From Brochothrix thermosphacta DSM 20171 = FSL F6-1036 (GTDB taxonomy: Bacteria > Bacillota > Bacilli > Lactobacillales > Listeriaceae): a DNA stretch of 64,000 bases. The position numbers were made by a program, and so were the translations under genes. This document shows, one piece after another, positions 10,311-23,895 of this stretch (position 1 is its first letter; every line of letters starts with the position of its first letter). The notes below the pieces were generated by a model. That model saw nothing but the letters and a program-made list of their open reading frames with translations, had not been told where the DNA came from and did no database searches. The stretch lies in contig NZ_CP145608.1 in NCBI RefSeq assembly GCF_036884295.1, positions 62,001 to 126,000 of the forward strand, given 5' to 3'.

Positions 10311-10356
10311 AGCACTTTGATACAGCCGATTTAGGTTGATTCAGAGTGCTTTTTTT
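10311..10356 (+). terminator. Rho-independent terminator after cysK
   Basis: AGCACTTTGA (10311-10320) pairs with TCAGAGTGCT (10341-10350) with one mismatch, followed by a T run. Confidence 0.85.
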
Positions 10357-10455
10357 ATAAAAGCTTTTTTTTATAAAACAGTCATATGATTTTATACAAT
10401 AATAACGTAAAATAGAATAGGTAAACATTGTTATTTTCGAAAGGGGTTATTACTA

Positions 10456-11271
10456 ATGACGCTTTTGTGGAACAGGCCCCACCCTACCTATGTGATGGGG
10501 ATATTAAATATTACACCAGATTCTTTTTCTGACGGTGGTCAATTCAATACAACGACTTTAGCGGTTAATCGTGCATTGGAAATGGTAGAAGATGGTGCTC
10601 ATCTGATAGATATCGGTGGGATATCAACGCGCCCAGGTTATTCGGAAGTGCCGTTAAAAGAGGAGTTAAATAGGGTGTTGCCTATTATTGAAATGATTTC
10701 TTCTAAAAGTAATATTCCACTGTCTATTGATACTTATCGTGCTGAAACAGCTTATCAAGCGATTCAAAAAGGAGCATCATTGATTAATGATCAATGGCGA
10801 GCAACATATGATAATGAGATGGCAAGTGTAGCAGCTGAACAAAATGTTCCGATTGTGTTAATGCATAATCGTCAAAAGTCAGACTACAAACATTTTTTTG
10901 AGGATTATTTGGAAGATATGGAAGAAAGTATAACTATCTGTTTAAAAGCAGGTGTGCCGAAGCAGCATATTATATTAGATCCTGGTTTTGGATTTGTAAA
11001 AACAGCGCAACAAAATATAGAAGTAACACGTCGTCTAGGCGAGCTTGCTAACTTGGGATATGATGTTCTTTATGCGGCCAGCCGCAAGCGGACAATTGGT
11101 GCGATGTTAGGTGATTTGCCCGTCGATCAAAGAATGGAAGGAACAGGTGCAATGTCAGCTTATGCAGTGATGCAAGGCGCTGCAGCTGTGAGAGTACATG
11201 ATGTGAAAGAAATAACACGAATGATGCGTGTGATTGATATTATGAAACGAAAGGTTGAGTGGAATGGATAA
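10456..11271 (+). CDS. folP: Dihydropteroate synthase
   Basis: A 271-residue TIM-barrel enzyme that joins 6-hydroxymethyl-dihydropterin pyrophosphate to p-aminobenzoate; it is the sulfonamide target. Motifs include VMGILNITPDSFSDGGQF at the N-terminus, DIGGISTRPGYSEV, PLSIDTYRAETA, LINDQW, and DPGFGFVKT. AASRKRTIG is near the C-terminus, where many homologues have SRKS or SRKR. The start follows AAAGGGG. It overlaps folB by 8 bases, so folP-folB-folK is one translationally coupled operon. The pab genes normally nearby in Bacillus are absent, so p-aminobenzoate must come from elsewhere. Confidence 0.95.
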   Translation: MTLLWNRPHPTYVMGILNITPDSFSDGGQFNTTTLAVNRALEMVEDGAHLIDIGGISTRPGYSEVPLKEELNRVLPIIEMISSKSNIPLSIDTYRAETAYQAIQKGASLINDQWRATYDNEMASVAAEQNVPIVLMHNRQKSDYKHFFEDYLEDMEESITICLKAGVPKQHIILDPGFGFVKTAQQNIEVTRRLGELANLGYDVLYAASRKRTIGAMLGDLPVDQRMEGTGAMSAYAVMQGAAAVRVHDVKEITRMMRVIDIMKRKVEWNG

Positions 11272-11635
11272 AATATTTTTGAAAAATTGTGAGTTTTATG
11301 GTTTTCATGGTGTGTTACCCGAGGAAACAGCTCTAGGTCAAAGGTTTGTTATATCGTTAATATTAGAGATGGATACGCGTATACCAGGCAAGAGTGATGA
11401 GGTATCTGATACAGTGAGTTATGCCGATGTATTTGATACTATGCGTGTGATAGTTGAGGAAGAGTGTTATAAATTATTGGAAACGTTAACGGATCGATTA
11501 GCGATGGTTATTTTAGAGCAGTATCCACTAATTGAGTTTGTCACTGTTACTGCGGAAAAACCACGTCCACCTATTAATGGCCATTTTGAGTCTGTGGCTG
11601 TTGAAATTAAACGTAGCCGTAAGGATATCGAATGA
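11264..11635 (+). CDS. folB: Dihydroneopterin aldolase
   Basis: A 123-residue enzyme cleaving dihydroneopterin to 6-hydroxymethyl-dihydropterin and glycolaldehyde. FYGFHGVLPEETALGQRF, DTVSYADVFD and ETLTDRLA are characteristic of the family. The start is ATG 11264, inside the end of folP, with AAAGG (11250-11254) 9 bases upstream; the longer TTG 11255 frame is less likely. Its stop overlaps the folK start. Confidence 0.93.
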   Translation: MDKIFLKNCEFYGFHGVLPEETALGQRFVISLILEMDTRIPGKSDEVSDTVSYADVFDTMRVIVEEECYKLLETLTDRLAMVILEQYPLIEFVTVTAEKPRPPINGHFESVAVEIKRSRKDIE

Positions 11636-12105
11636 TGACAGTGTATCTCAGTTTAGGTAGTAACATGGGAGAACGAATTGACTTTTTAAGCGCTGCAATT
11701 AAACGAATCGGCGAAATTGAGGGTGTAAAAGTTGTTAATTGTTCGTCCGTATACGATACGCCACCATGGGGATACATTGAACAGGCTACTTTTTATAATT
11801 GTGTTCTCGCCATTCAAACTGATTTAGAGGCAGAAGTGTTGTTGCAAAAGTTGTTAGCAATTGAAAAGGATTTAGGTCGAGAGCGTTTGTTCAAATATGG
11901 TCCGCGTGTGATCGATATTGATATTTTGTTATATGGTGATGAGATTCATGATAGTGAAACGTTATCTGTACCGCATCCGTTCATGTATGAACGTGCATTT
12001 GTACTGGTACCACTACGCGAGATTGCACCTGAGCATGTGCCTTTAGACAGTCCAGGACTGAATGATACATCAGGTATTGTTAAAGTATCTGAACCCTTGC
12101 AATAA
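11632..12105 (+). CDS. folK: 6-hydroxymethyl-dihydropterin pyrophosphokinase HPPK
   Basis: A 157-residue kinase that pyrophosphorylates the pterin for FolP. It shows YLSLGSNMGER at the N-terminus, YDTPPWG and FYNCVLAI, and the catalytic GPRVIDIDILLYGD (~100-113) with conserved Asp pairs. The ATG at 11632 overlaps the folB stop; ATG 11635 is equally possible. A terminator follows at 12170, and dusB, which stands here in Bacillus and Listeria, is missing. Confidence 0.94.
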   Translation: MMTVYLSLGSNMGERIDFLSAAIKRIGEIEGVKVVNCSSVYDTPPWGYIEQATFYNCVLAIQTDLEAEVLLQKLLAIEKDLGRERLFKYGPRVIDIDILLYGDEIHDSETLSVPHPFMYERAFVLVPLREIAPEHVPLDSPGLNDTSGIVKVSEPLQ

Positions 12106-12169
12106 TGTTGCGTGGCATCATCTAGTTATGTTAGTATGAGTATGCTGAAAAGAGTTTGTTTTCAAAAAG

Positions 12170-12197
12170 ACATTAGACATTAGGCTAGTGTTTTTTT
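12170..12197 (+). terminator. Probable terminator after folK
   Basis: The heptamer ACATTAG occurs twice in tandem (12170-12183). The first copy can pair with CTAGTGT (12185-12191) using one G-U, followed by a run of seven T. Confidence 0.6.
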
Positions 12198-12234
12198 ATA
12201 AGGTTTTTTGTAGTCATTGTGAAAATATTGGTAA

Positions 12235-13797
<1,563 letters not shown>

Positions 13798-13805
13798 GCA
13801 GTTTA

Positions 13806-13840
13806 AAAAGCCCAATAGAACTTGTTCTGTTGGGCTTTTT
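13806..13840 (+). terminator. Rho-independent terminator after lysS
   Basis: AAAAAGCCCAA pairs with TTGGGCTTTTT, extended inward by weaker pairs around a CTTG loop. It isolates lysS from the rrn promoters. Confidence 0.9.
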
Positions 13841-13882
13841 ATATCTTTTATTAAATATATATAAGAATTTGCAGATAGATGA

Positions 13883-13911
13883 TTGACAACGTCTTGTTAT
13901 CGTTGTATTAT
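13883..13911 (+). promoter_or_regulatory. rrn promoter P1
   Basis: TTGACA (13883-13888), 17 bases, TATTAT (13906-13911). This is the most upstream of three tandem rRNA promoters in the 546-bp gap between lysS and 16S. Confidence 0.85.
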
Positions 13912-14048
13912 ATAAAAGTTACCACTTCTAAAAGAGATAAAACATTTTAAAAAGTATTTAAATAACTATTGATTATATCAAATAGTTATGATAATATTAT
14001 ATAAGTTGAAACGAGCTAATAGTGTTCGTACTAAACTTTTCAAAACCG

Positions 14049-14077
14049 TTGACATCCCTTGATAGACATGGTATGAT
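14049..14077 (+). promoter_or_regulatory. rrn promoter P2
   Basis: TTGACA (14049-14054), 17 bases, TATGAT (14072-14077). Confidence 0.85.
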
Positions 14078-14138
14078 TTAAAAGTTGTGTTAGTCAAATG
14101 ACAAACAATAACAACTGAAAAAATAATAACAAAAGTTG

Positions 14139-14167
14139 TTGACTTTGAACTTCTTCTTATGTATAAT
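14139..14167 (+). promoter_or_regulatory. rrn promoter P3
   Basis: TTGACT (14139-14144), 17 bases, TATAAT (14162-14167). It lies exactly 90 bases downstream of P2 and gives the shortest leader. Confidence 0.85.
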
Positions 14168-14193
14168 AAAGAAGTTGTCACAAAAGAGACAGC

Positions 14194-14343
14194 GATTGAC
14201 CTTTGAAAACTGAATGAACGAAAAGACATATTATATGCTTAAACTCTTCGGAGTTTAACCAATTAATTTCGTAACGCAAACAAGTAACAAATTTTTAGCT
14301 AGCGAACTAGTTAAGGATCATTTGATGGTTTAAACACTATCAC
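14194..14343 (+). other. rrn leader: 16S processing stem (5' arm) and UUCG hairpin
   Basis: Bases 14194-14220 are complementary, with a few mismatches, to 15961-15987 beyond the 16S 3' end. This forms the long stem from which RNase III releases pre-16S. The arm contains CCTTTGAAAAC, a boxA-like antitermination element common in Firmicutes rrn leaders. A perfect hairpin with a UUCG loop follows at 14239-14258. Confidence 0.7.
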
Positions 14344-15899
<1,556 letters not shown>

Positions 15900-15996
15900 A
15901 ATAGGAACACATCTTCGGATGTGATAATGTTACAAATTAATTGTTATATGTTATGTCTAGCGTTCATTTAGTTTTGAGAAGTCAATCTTCTCCAAA

Positions 15997-16073
<77 letters not shown>

Positions 16074-16094
16074 TTAAATTACATACCCTTAAAC

Positions 16095-16170
16095 GGGGCC
16101 TTAGCTCAGCTGGGAGAGCGCCTGCCTTGCACGCAGGAGGTCAGCGGTTCGATCCCGCTAGGCTCCACCA
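16095..16170 (+). tRNA. tRNA-Ala (TGC)
   Basis: A 76-base cloverleaf, acceptor GGGGCCT with AGGCTCC (one G-U), anticodon TGC, encoded CCA. The Ile-Ala pair is the classic spacer arrangement. Confidence 0.96.
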
Positions 16171-16183
16171 ATTTTAAATTTGT

Positions 16184-16396
16184 TCTTTGAAAACTGAATA
16201 CTAATTGATATTAAATAGAAAGACCAAGTAACAACCGAGACTCATTTTAGGTGATTTATAATCATCAGATCGTATCGCACGATCAACCAGACATGTGTTC
16301 ATCATGTCGAACTTTGCCTCTTCGGAGGCAAGGTAAAGGAATACAACCATTGAAGTGTAGGAGTCATCTTACATCGAAAGACATTGTAAACCTGAA
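16184..16396 (+). other. tRNA-Ala to 23S spacer: 23S processing stem (5' arm) and serial hairpins
   Basis: Bases ~16184-16222 are complementary to ~19371-19406 downstream of 23S and form its processing stem. Between that arm and 23S are at least three short hairpins: GATCGT/ACGATC (from 16268), ACATG/CATGT (around 16290-16307), and TTGCCTC-TTC-GGAGGCAA (16314-16331). Confidence 0.6.
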
Positions 16397-19325
<2,929 letters not shown>

Positions 19326-19569
19326 ATTAATTTTTAAAAAAGCGAAAATGACGATTGGTTGTCGCAAATTCTTTCTATATCAATAAGTATTCAGTTTTGA
19401 GAGTGCAAATTCTCTTGATAATTTCATATTATCCAAGCAATAATAAATTTTAGATAAGCAAGTTGTTCTAGGCGTTTATGAATCGATTGAGGAACATACT
19501 TATGGTATGTGACGATTGAGAGGAAGAAGACAACGAAGAAAAGCGAAGCTTAGGTAGAATTTAAAAACT
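19326..19569 (+). other. Structured 23S-5S spacer
   Basis: This 244-base spacer has no gene. It contains the 3' arm of the 23S processing stem (19371-19406), then a hairpin with GATAAT/ATTATC (19417-19433), then a ~110-base block (about 19452-19563). In that block GTTGTTCT can pair with AGACAAC around an inner hairpin ACATAC-TTATG-GTATGT. The latter block is not explained by rRNA processing. Confidence 0.5.
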
Positions 19570-19570
19570 G

Positions 19571-19686
<116 letters not shown>

Positions 19687-19689
19687 AAT

Positions 19690-19765
19690 GGGGGATTAGC
19701 TCAGCTGGGAGAGCATCTGCCTTACAAGCAGAGGGTCGGCGGTTCGAGCCCGTCATCCCCCACCA
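19690..19765 (+). tRNA. tRNA-Val (TAC)
   Basis: Acceptor GGGGGAT with ATCCCCC, anticodon TAC, CCA encoded. It begins three bases after 5S and is the first of eight tRNAs in the order Val-Thr-Lys-Leu-Gly-Leu-Arg-Pro, matching the start of B. subtilis trnJ. Confidence 0.96.
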
Positions 19766-19771
19766 TTTTTT

Positions 19772-19844
19772 GCCGACTTAGCTCAGCTGGTAGAGCAACT
19801 GATTTGTAATCAGTAGGTCGCGGATTCGACTTCTGCAGTCGGCA
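19772..19844 (+). tRNA. tRNA-Thr (TGT)
   Basis: Acceptor GCCGACT with AGTCGGC, anticodon TGT, no encoded CCA. A self-complementary AT-rich hairpin (CATCTTTTT/AAAAAGATG, 19847-19865) follows in the spacer to tRNA-Lys. Confidence 0.95.
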
Positions 19845-19901
19845 TTCATCTTTTTTAAAAAGATGCTGTCAAAAAATAATATCTAACTTGTTGAAAAACA
19901 A

Positions 19902-19974
19902 GAGCCGTTAGCTCAGTTGGTAGAGCATCTGACTTTTAATCAGAGGGTCGCTGGTTCGAGCCCAGCACGGCTCA
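19902..19974 (+). tRNA. tRNA-Lys (TTT)
   Basis: Acceptor GAGCCGT with ACGGCTC, anticodon TTT, no encoded CCA. Confidence 0.95.
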
Positions 19975-19980
19975 TAGTTA

Positions 19981-20062
19981 GCGGATGTGGCGGAATTGGC
20001 AGACGCACCAGATTTAGGATCTGGCGCCGCAAGGCGTGGGGGTTCAAGTCCCTTCATCCGCA
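19981..20062 (+). tRNA. tRNA-Leu (TAG)
   Basis: Acceptor GCGGATG with CATCCGC, long variable arm, anticodon TAG, no encoded CCA. Confidence 0.95.
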
Positions 20063-20066
20063 TTAT

Positions 20067-20141
20067 GCGAAAGTAGTTCAGTGGTAGAACATCACCTTGC
20101 CAAGGTGGGGGTCGCGAGTTCGAATCTCGTCTTTCGCTCCA
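20067..20141 (+). tRNA. tRNA-Gly (GCC)
   Basis: Acceptor GCGAAAG with CTTTCGC, anticodon GCC, discriminator T, CCA encoded. Confidence 0.95.
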
Positions 20142-20170
20142 TTTATATTTTTTTGTTTATTTACACCCTT

Positions 20171-20259
20171 GCCGGGGTGGCGGAACTGGCAGACGCACAG
20201 GACTTAAAATCCTGCGGTGAGTGATCACCGTACCGGTTCGATTCCGGTCCTCGGCACCA
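20171..20259 (+). tRNA. tRNA-Leu (TAA)
   Basis: Acceptor GCCGGGG with CCTCGGC (one G-U), long variable arm, anticodon TAA, CCA encoded. It is the second Leu isoacceptor in the cluster. Confidence 0.95.
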
Positions 20260-20265
20260 TATATA

Positions 20266-20339
20266 GCGCCCATAGCTCAATTGGATAGAGTACTTGACTA
20301 CGAATCAAGCGGTTAGAGGTTCGACTCCTCTTGGGCGCA
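20266..20339 (+). tRNA. tRNA-Arg (ACG)
   Basis: Acceptor GCGCCCA with TGGGCGC, anticodon ACG, no encoded CCA. A34 implies modification to inosine by a TadA deaminase encoded elsewhere. Confidence 0.95.
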
Positions 20340-20348
20340 TTATACATA

Positions 20349-20422
20349 CGGGAAGTAGCTCAGCTTGGTAGAGCACTTGGTTTGGGACCAAGGGGTCGCA
20401 GGTTCGAATCCTGTCTTCCCGA
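20349..20422 (+). tRNA. tRNA-Pro (TGG)
   Basis: Acceptor CGGGAAG with CTTCCCG, anticodon TGG, no encoded CCA. It is the last tRNA of the operon. Confidence 0.95.
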
Positions 20423-20429
20423 TACGTGA

Positions 20430-20458
20430 AACAACTCATAATTTATGGGTTGTTTTTT
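20430..20458 (+). terminator. Terminator of the rrn-tRNA operon
   Basis: AACAACTCATAA pairs with TTATGGGTTGTT (one G-U) and runs into seven T. Confidence 0.85.
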
Positions 20459-20612
20459 TGTTGTTTAAAAAGATAATTAAGCCACTATTTAATATAAGCT
20501 GCTAAATTACCCAAGTTATGCTTGTTTGTATTTTAAAGCATTCGGCTTTACTTCTTAAAAAGTAATGGGGTATGATATGTTTTATCCATTCGAGTTGGAT
20601 GAGTTGATATGT

Positions 20613-20641
20613 TTGCACTCGGAATTGCTATTCAGTATAAT
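20613..20641 (+). promoter_or_regulatory. ctsR-clpC promoter
   Basis: TTGCAC (20613-20618), 17 bases, TATAAT (20636-20641). The CtsR box starts 8 bases downstream, over the expected transcription start. Confidence 0.85.
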
Positions 20642-20648
20642 GAGTATA

Positions 20649-20665
20649 AGTCAAATTAGGTCAAT
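20649..20665 (+). promoter_or_regulatory. CtsR operator
   Basis: AGTCAAA-TTA-GGTCAAT is a close match to the CtsR direct heptad repeat (GGTCAAA-N3-GGTCAAA). Its position over +1 implies that CtsR represses its own operon until heat stress. Confidence 0.85.
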
Positions 20666-20698
20666 CAAATTTTGACGGAAACTTGGAGGTTGATACTG

Positions 20699-21157
20699 AT
20701 GAGCAATATGTCGGATGTTATAGAAGCCTATATTAAAAGATATCTTGAAGCAGAAGAAGCGATAGAATTAAAACGCAATGAAATGGCACTACATTTTCAA
20801 TGCGTCCCCTCACAAATCAACTATGTGATTAATACACGATTTACAACAGAACGTGGTTATACAGTTGAAAGTAAACGTGGTGGCGGTGGCTATATACGTA
20901 TTGTAAAAGTACGATTAAGTACTCATAGTCAATTAGTAGAAGCTTTGTTACATTTGCTTGAGGATAAGGAAATTACGGAAAATGTCGCTACAGATGTCAC
21001 TTATCGACTGTATAAAGAAAATGTTGTCACAGAAAGAGAAGCTAACTTAATGATGGTTTCTTTAAGACAAAATTTATTAGGTGATAAAACAGGCGATAAC
21101 GAAATAAGAAAACAATATTTACGTGCTTTTCTTGAACATTTAAAATACGCAGAATAA
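20699..21157 (+). CDS. ctsR: Heat-shock repressor CtsR
   Basis: A 152-residue dimeric repressor of clp genes, with an N-terminal winged helix-turn-helix (residues ~1-70). The DNA-contacting wing is rich in glycine (SKRGGGGYIRI), including the thermosensing tetraglycine loop. ATG 20699 is chosen because GGAGG (20685-20689) is 9 bases upstream, while the longer in-frame extension starts inside the leader. clpC follows after 33 bases. mcsA and mcsB, which in Bacillus stand between these genes and inactivate CtsR, are not present. Confidence 0.95.
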   Translation: MSNMSDVIEAYIKRYLEAEEAIELKRNEMALHFQCVPSQINYVINTRFTTERGYTVESKRGGGGYIRIVKVRLSTHSQLVEALLHLLEDKEITENVATDVTYRLYKENVVTEREANLMMVSLRQNLLGDKTGDNEIRKQYLRAFLEHLKYAE

Positions 21158-21190
21158 AAAATAGAAGTAATTATAAAGGAGTGGCTGATT

Positions 21191-23689
21191 ATGTTTGGAC
21201 GATTTACACAACGCGCACAAAAGGTTATTGCGTTATCGCAAGAAGAAGCAATACGTTTACGTCATAGTAATTTAGGAACGGAACATATTTTATTAGGTCT
21301 CATTCGTGAAGGTGAAGGCATTGCTGCTCAAGCTTTAAAAGAATTAGGGTTAGATACTGCCAAAATTGAAGCAGCCGTTGCAGAGCTAATCACAGAAGGT
21401 CAGGATGATGTACAAATCATTCGATATACACCGCGTGCTAAAAAAGTGATTGAACTTTCAATCGATGAAGCCCGTAAATTAGGCCATACTTACGTTGGGA
21501 CAGAACATATCTTATTAGGATTGATTCGTGAAGGTGAAGGCATCGCTGCACGAATTTTTAGCAACTTAGATATCAGTCTTAACAAAGCGCGTCAGCAAGT
21601 ACTACAATTGTTAGGTGTCAGTACACAACCTAACCAAGCAAATAGAGCTAATGTGCAAGGAACGCCTACTCTAGATGGTTTAGCTCGTGATTTAACTGAA
21701 ACAGCACGAGAAGACAAATTGGATCCCGTTATCGGTCGTTCAAAAGAGATTCAACGTGTGATTGAAGTATTAAGTCGTCGTACAAAAAACAACCCAGTAC
21801 TTATTGGTGAACCGGGTGTGGGTAAAACAGCAGTAGCTGAAGGACTCGCTCAACAAATTGTTAATAACGAGGTACCCGAAACGCTTCGTGGAAAACGTGT
21901 CATGACATTAGATATGGGGACAGTTGTTGCGGGAACAAAATACCGTGGTGAATTTGAAGACCGTCTTAAAAAAGTAATGGAAGAAATTCGTCAAGCAGGT
22001 AATGTTATTCTCTTTATTGATGAATTGCATACTTTAATTGGTGCAGGTGGTGCTGAAGGTGCAATTGATGCTTCAAATATTTTAAAACCGTCACTTGCCC
22101 GCGGTGAGTTGCAGTGTATTGGTGCAACAACACGTGATGAATACCGTAAATATATCGAAAAAGATGCAGCTCTTGAACGCCGTTTCCAACCAGTTCAAGT
22201 CGAAGAACCGTCAATTAAAGATTCAATTATGATTCTGCAAGGTTTACGTGATCGTTATGAAGCTCATCATGGTGTTGAGTTTACAGATGAAGCAATTGAA
22301 GCTGCTGTTACAATGTCACAACGCTATATTCAAGACCGTTTCCTACCAGATAAAGCAATTGATTTAATTGATGAAGCTGGCTCAAAAGTACGCTTGAAAT
22401 CATTTGTAACACCTGTAAATGTTAAAAAACTTGAAAACGAATTAGCGAGTATTCGTCAAGAAAAAGACGCTGCAGTCCAAGGACAAGAGTTTGAAAAAGC
22501 AGCTGCTTTACGTGATAAAGAAAAACACTGTGCTAACAACTTGAAAGAATGCAAAGAAACATGGGACAGTGAAAAATTAGGCGATCACCAACAAGTTGAT
22601 GCGCAAGTCATTGCTGAAGTAGTTGCTAGTTGGACAGGTATTCCGGTTGCGAAATTAGCAGAAACAGAATCACAACGATTATTAAATCTTGAAAAAATCT
22701 TGCATGAACGTGTTATCGGACAAGATGCGGCAGTTAAATCAATTTCTAAAGCAGTTCGTCGTGCGCGTGCGGGACTTAAAGATCCAGCGCGTCCAATTGG
22801 TTCATTTATCTTCCTTGGGCCTACAGGTGTAGGTAAGACCGAATTAGCACGTGCATTAGCTGAAGCGATGTTTGAAGATGAAGATGCAATGATTCGTATT
22901 GATATGAGTGAGTACATGGAGAAATTCTCTACGGCACGTTTGGTAGGAGCGCCTCCAGGTTATGTGGGTTATGAAGAAGGCGGACAGTTAACAGAAAAAG
23001 TACGTCAAAAACCATATGCTGTATTATTGCTTGATGAAATTGAAAAAGCCCACCCAGATGTCTTTAATATTTTATTACAGGTATTGGATGATGGTCGTTT
23101 GACTGATTCAAAAGGTCGAGTAGTTGATTTCAGTAACACGATTATTATTATGACATCTAATATTGGTGCACATGAGATAAAAGTGGATAAAACAGTTGGC
23201 TTTGGAGCAGTAGACCCTTCAAAAGATTTTGATGTCATGCAAAAACGCGTGTTAGCGTCATTGAAAAATGCATTCCGTCCTGAATTCTTAAACCGTATTG
23301 ATGAAAATGTAGTGTTCCATTCACTCGGTGAAAAAGAATTAACTAAAATTGTTAAATTGATGGTTACACAACTTGAAAAACGTTTATCTGAACAAGATAT
23401 TCACATTTCATTAACACCGAAAGCAATTAAAAAGATTGCCAAAGAAGGTTATGATCCAGAATATGGTGCACGTCCAATTCGTCGTGCCATCCAAAAAAAT
23501 ATTGAAGATTTACTTTCTGAAGAAATTCTTCGAGGCAATGTTATTAAAGGACAAGCAATTTCAATTGATTTAGATAAAGATGATACGTTCATCGTCAAAA
23601 AACCGCGTAAAAAAGCAGCGGTTAAATCAAAAGAAACAGCAAAACCAAAAACAAAAGCAACAAAAAAAACAGCGATTAAAACAAAATAA
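21191..23689 (+). CDS. clpC: ATP-dependent Clp protease ATPase subunit ClpC
   Basis: An 832-residue Hsp100 unfoldase that feeds substrates to ClpP. It has two N-terminal Clp repeats ([15 protein letters not shown] occurs twice, ~30 and ~105), AAA-1 with GEPGVGKT at 206-213, a middle domain with a UVR-like coiled coil (~410-450), and AAA-2 with GPTGVGKT at 543-550. The last ~30 residues (803-832) are an unusual lysine-rich tail. In Bacillus ClpC needs adaptors such as MecA or McsB; McsB is not encoded at this locus. Start ATG 21191 follows AAAGGAG. Confidence 0.97.
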   Translation: MFGRFTQRAQKVIALSQEEAIRLRHSNLGTEHILLGLIREGEGIAAQALKELGLDTAKIEAAVAELITEGQDDVQIIRYTPRAKKVIELSIDEARKLGHTYVGTEHILLGLIREGEGIAARIFSNLDISLNKARQQVLQLLGVSTQPNQANRANVQGTPTLDGLARDLTETAREDKLDPVIGRSKEIQRVIEVLSRRTKNNPVLIGEPGVGKTAVAEGLAQQIVNNEVPETLRGKRVMTLDMGTVVAGTKYRGEFEDRLKKVMEEIRQAGNVILFIDELHTLIGAGGAEGAIDASNILKPSLARGELQCIGATTRDEYRKYIEKDAALERRFQPVQVEEPSIKDSIMILQGLRDRYEAHHGVEFTDEAIEAAVTMSQRYIQDRFLPDKAIDLIDEAGSKVRLKSFVTPVNVKKLENELASIRQEKDAAVQGQEFEKAAALRDKEKHCANNLKECKETWDSEKLGDHQQVDAQVIAEVVASWTGIPVAKLAETESQRLLNLEKILHERVIGQDAAVKSISKAVRRARAGLKDPARPIGSFIFLGPTGVGKTELARALAEAMFEDEDAMIRIDMSEYMEKFSTARLVGAPPGYVGYEEGGQLTEKVRQKPYAVLLLDEIEKAHPDVFNILLQVLDDGRLTDSKGRVVDFSNTIIIMTSNIGAHEIKVDKTVGFGAVDPSKDFDVMQKRVLASLKNAFRPEFLNRIDENVVFHSLGEKELTKIVKLMVTQLEKRLSEQDIHISLTPKAIKKIAKEGYDPEYGARPIRRAIQKNIEDLLSEEILRGNVIKGQAISIDLDKDDTFIVKKPRKKAAVKSKETAKPKTKATKKTAIKTK

Positions 23690-23709
23690 AACAATGTGTG
23701 TAAAGTTTG

Positions 23710-23738
23710 AGCAGAGGTCTAGAACCTCTGCTTTTTTT
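23710..23738 (+). terminator. Terminator after clpC
   Basis: AGCAGAGGT and ACCTCTGCT form a strong stem with a short loop, followed by seven T. The remaining ~155 bases to radA are AT-rich and show no convincing consensus promoter. Confidence 0.92.
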
Positions 23739-23895
23739 ATTGAACTATAGATACAATTAATATCTGAATCCAATTTGAGAGATATAAGAGCCAGTTTCTG
23801 TATTTTGTTCGTTTTCAGAATAGGCTTATACCTGTTGTTTCCCTTAAAATATGTTAAACTTATTAGAAAATATACTATTGTAAAGAAGGTGCGTT

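Noticed and set aside
10311-10350. CIRCE-like inverted repeat (AGCACT...AGTGCT)
   Set aside because: It lacks the TTAGCACTC-N9-GAGTGCTAA consensus, has a 20-base loop, and a T run follows. It is the cysK terminator.
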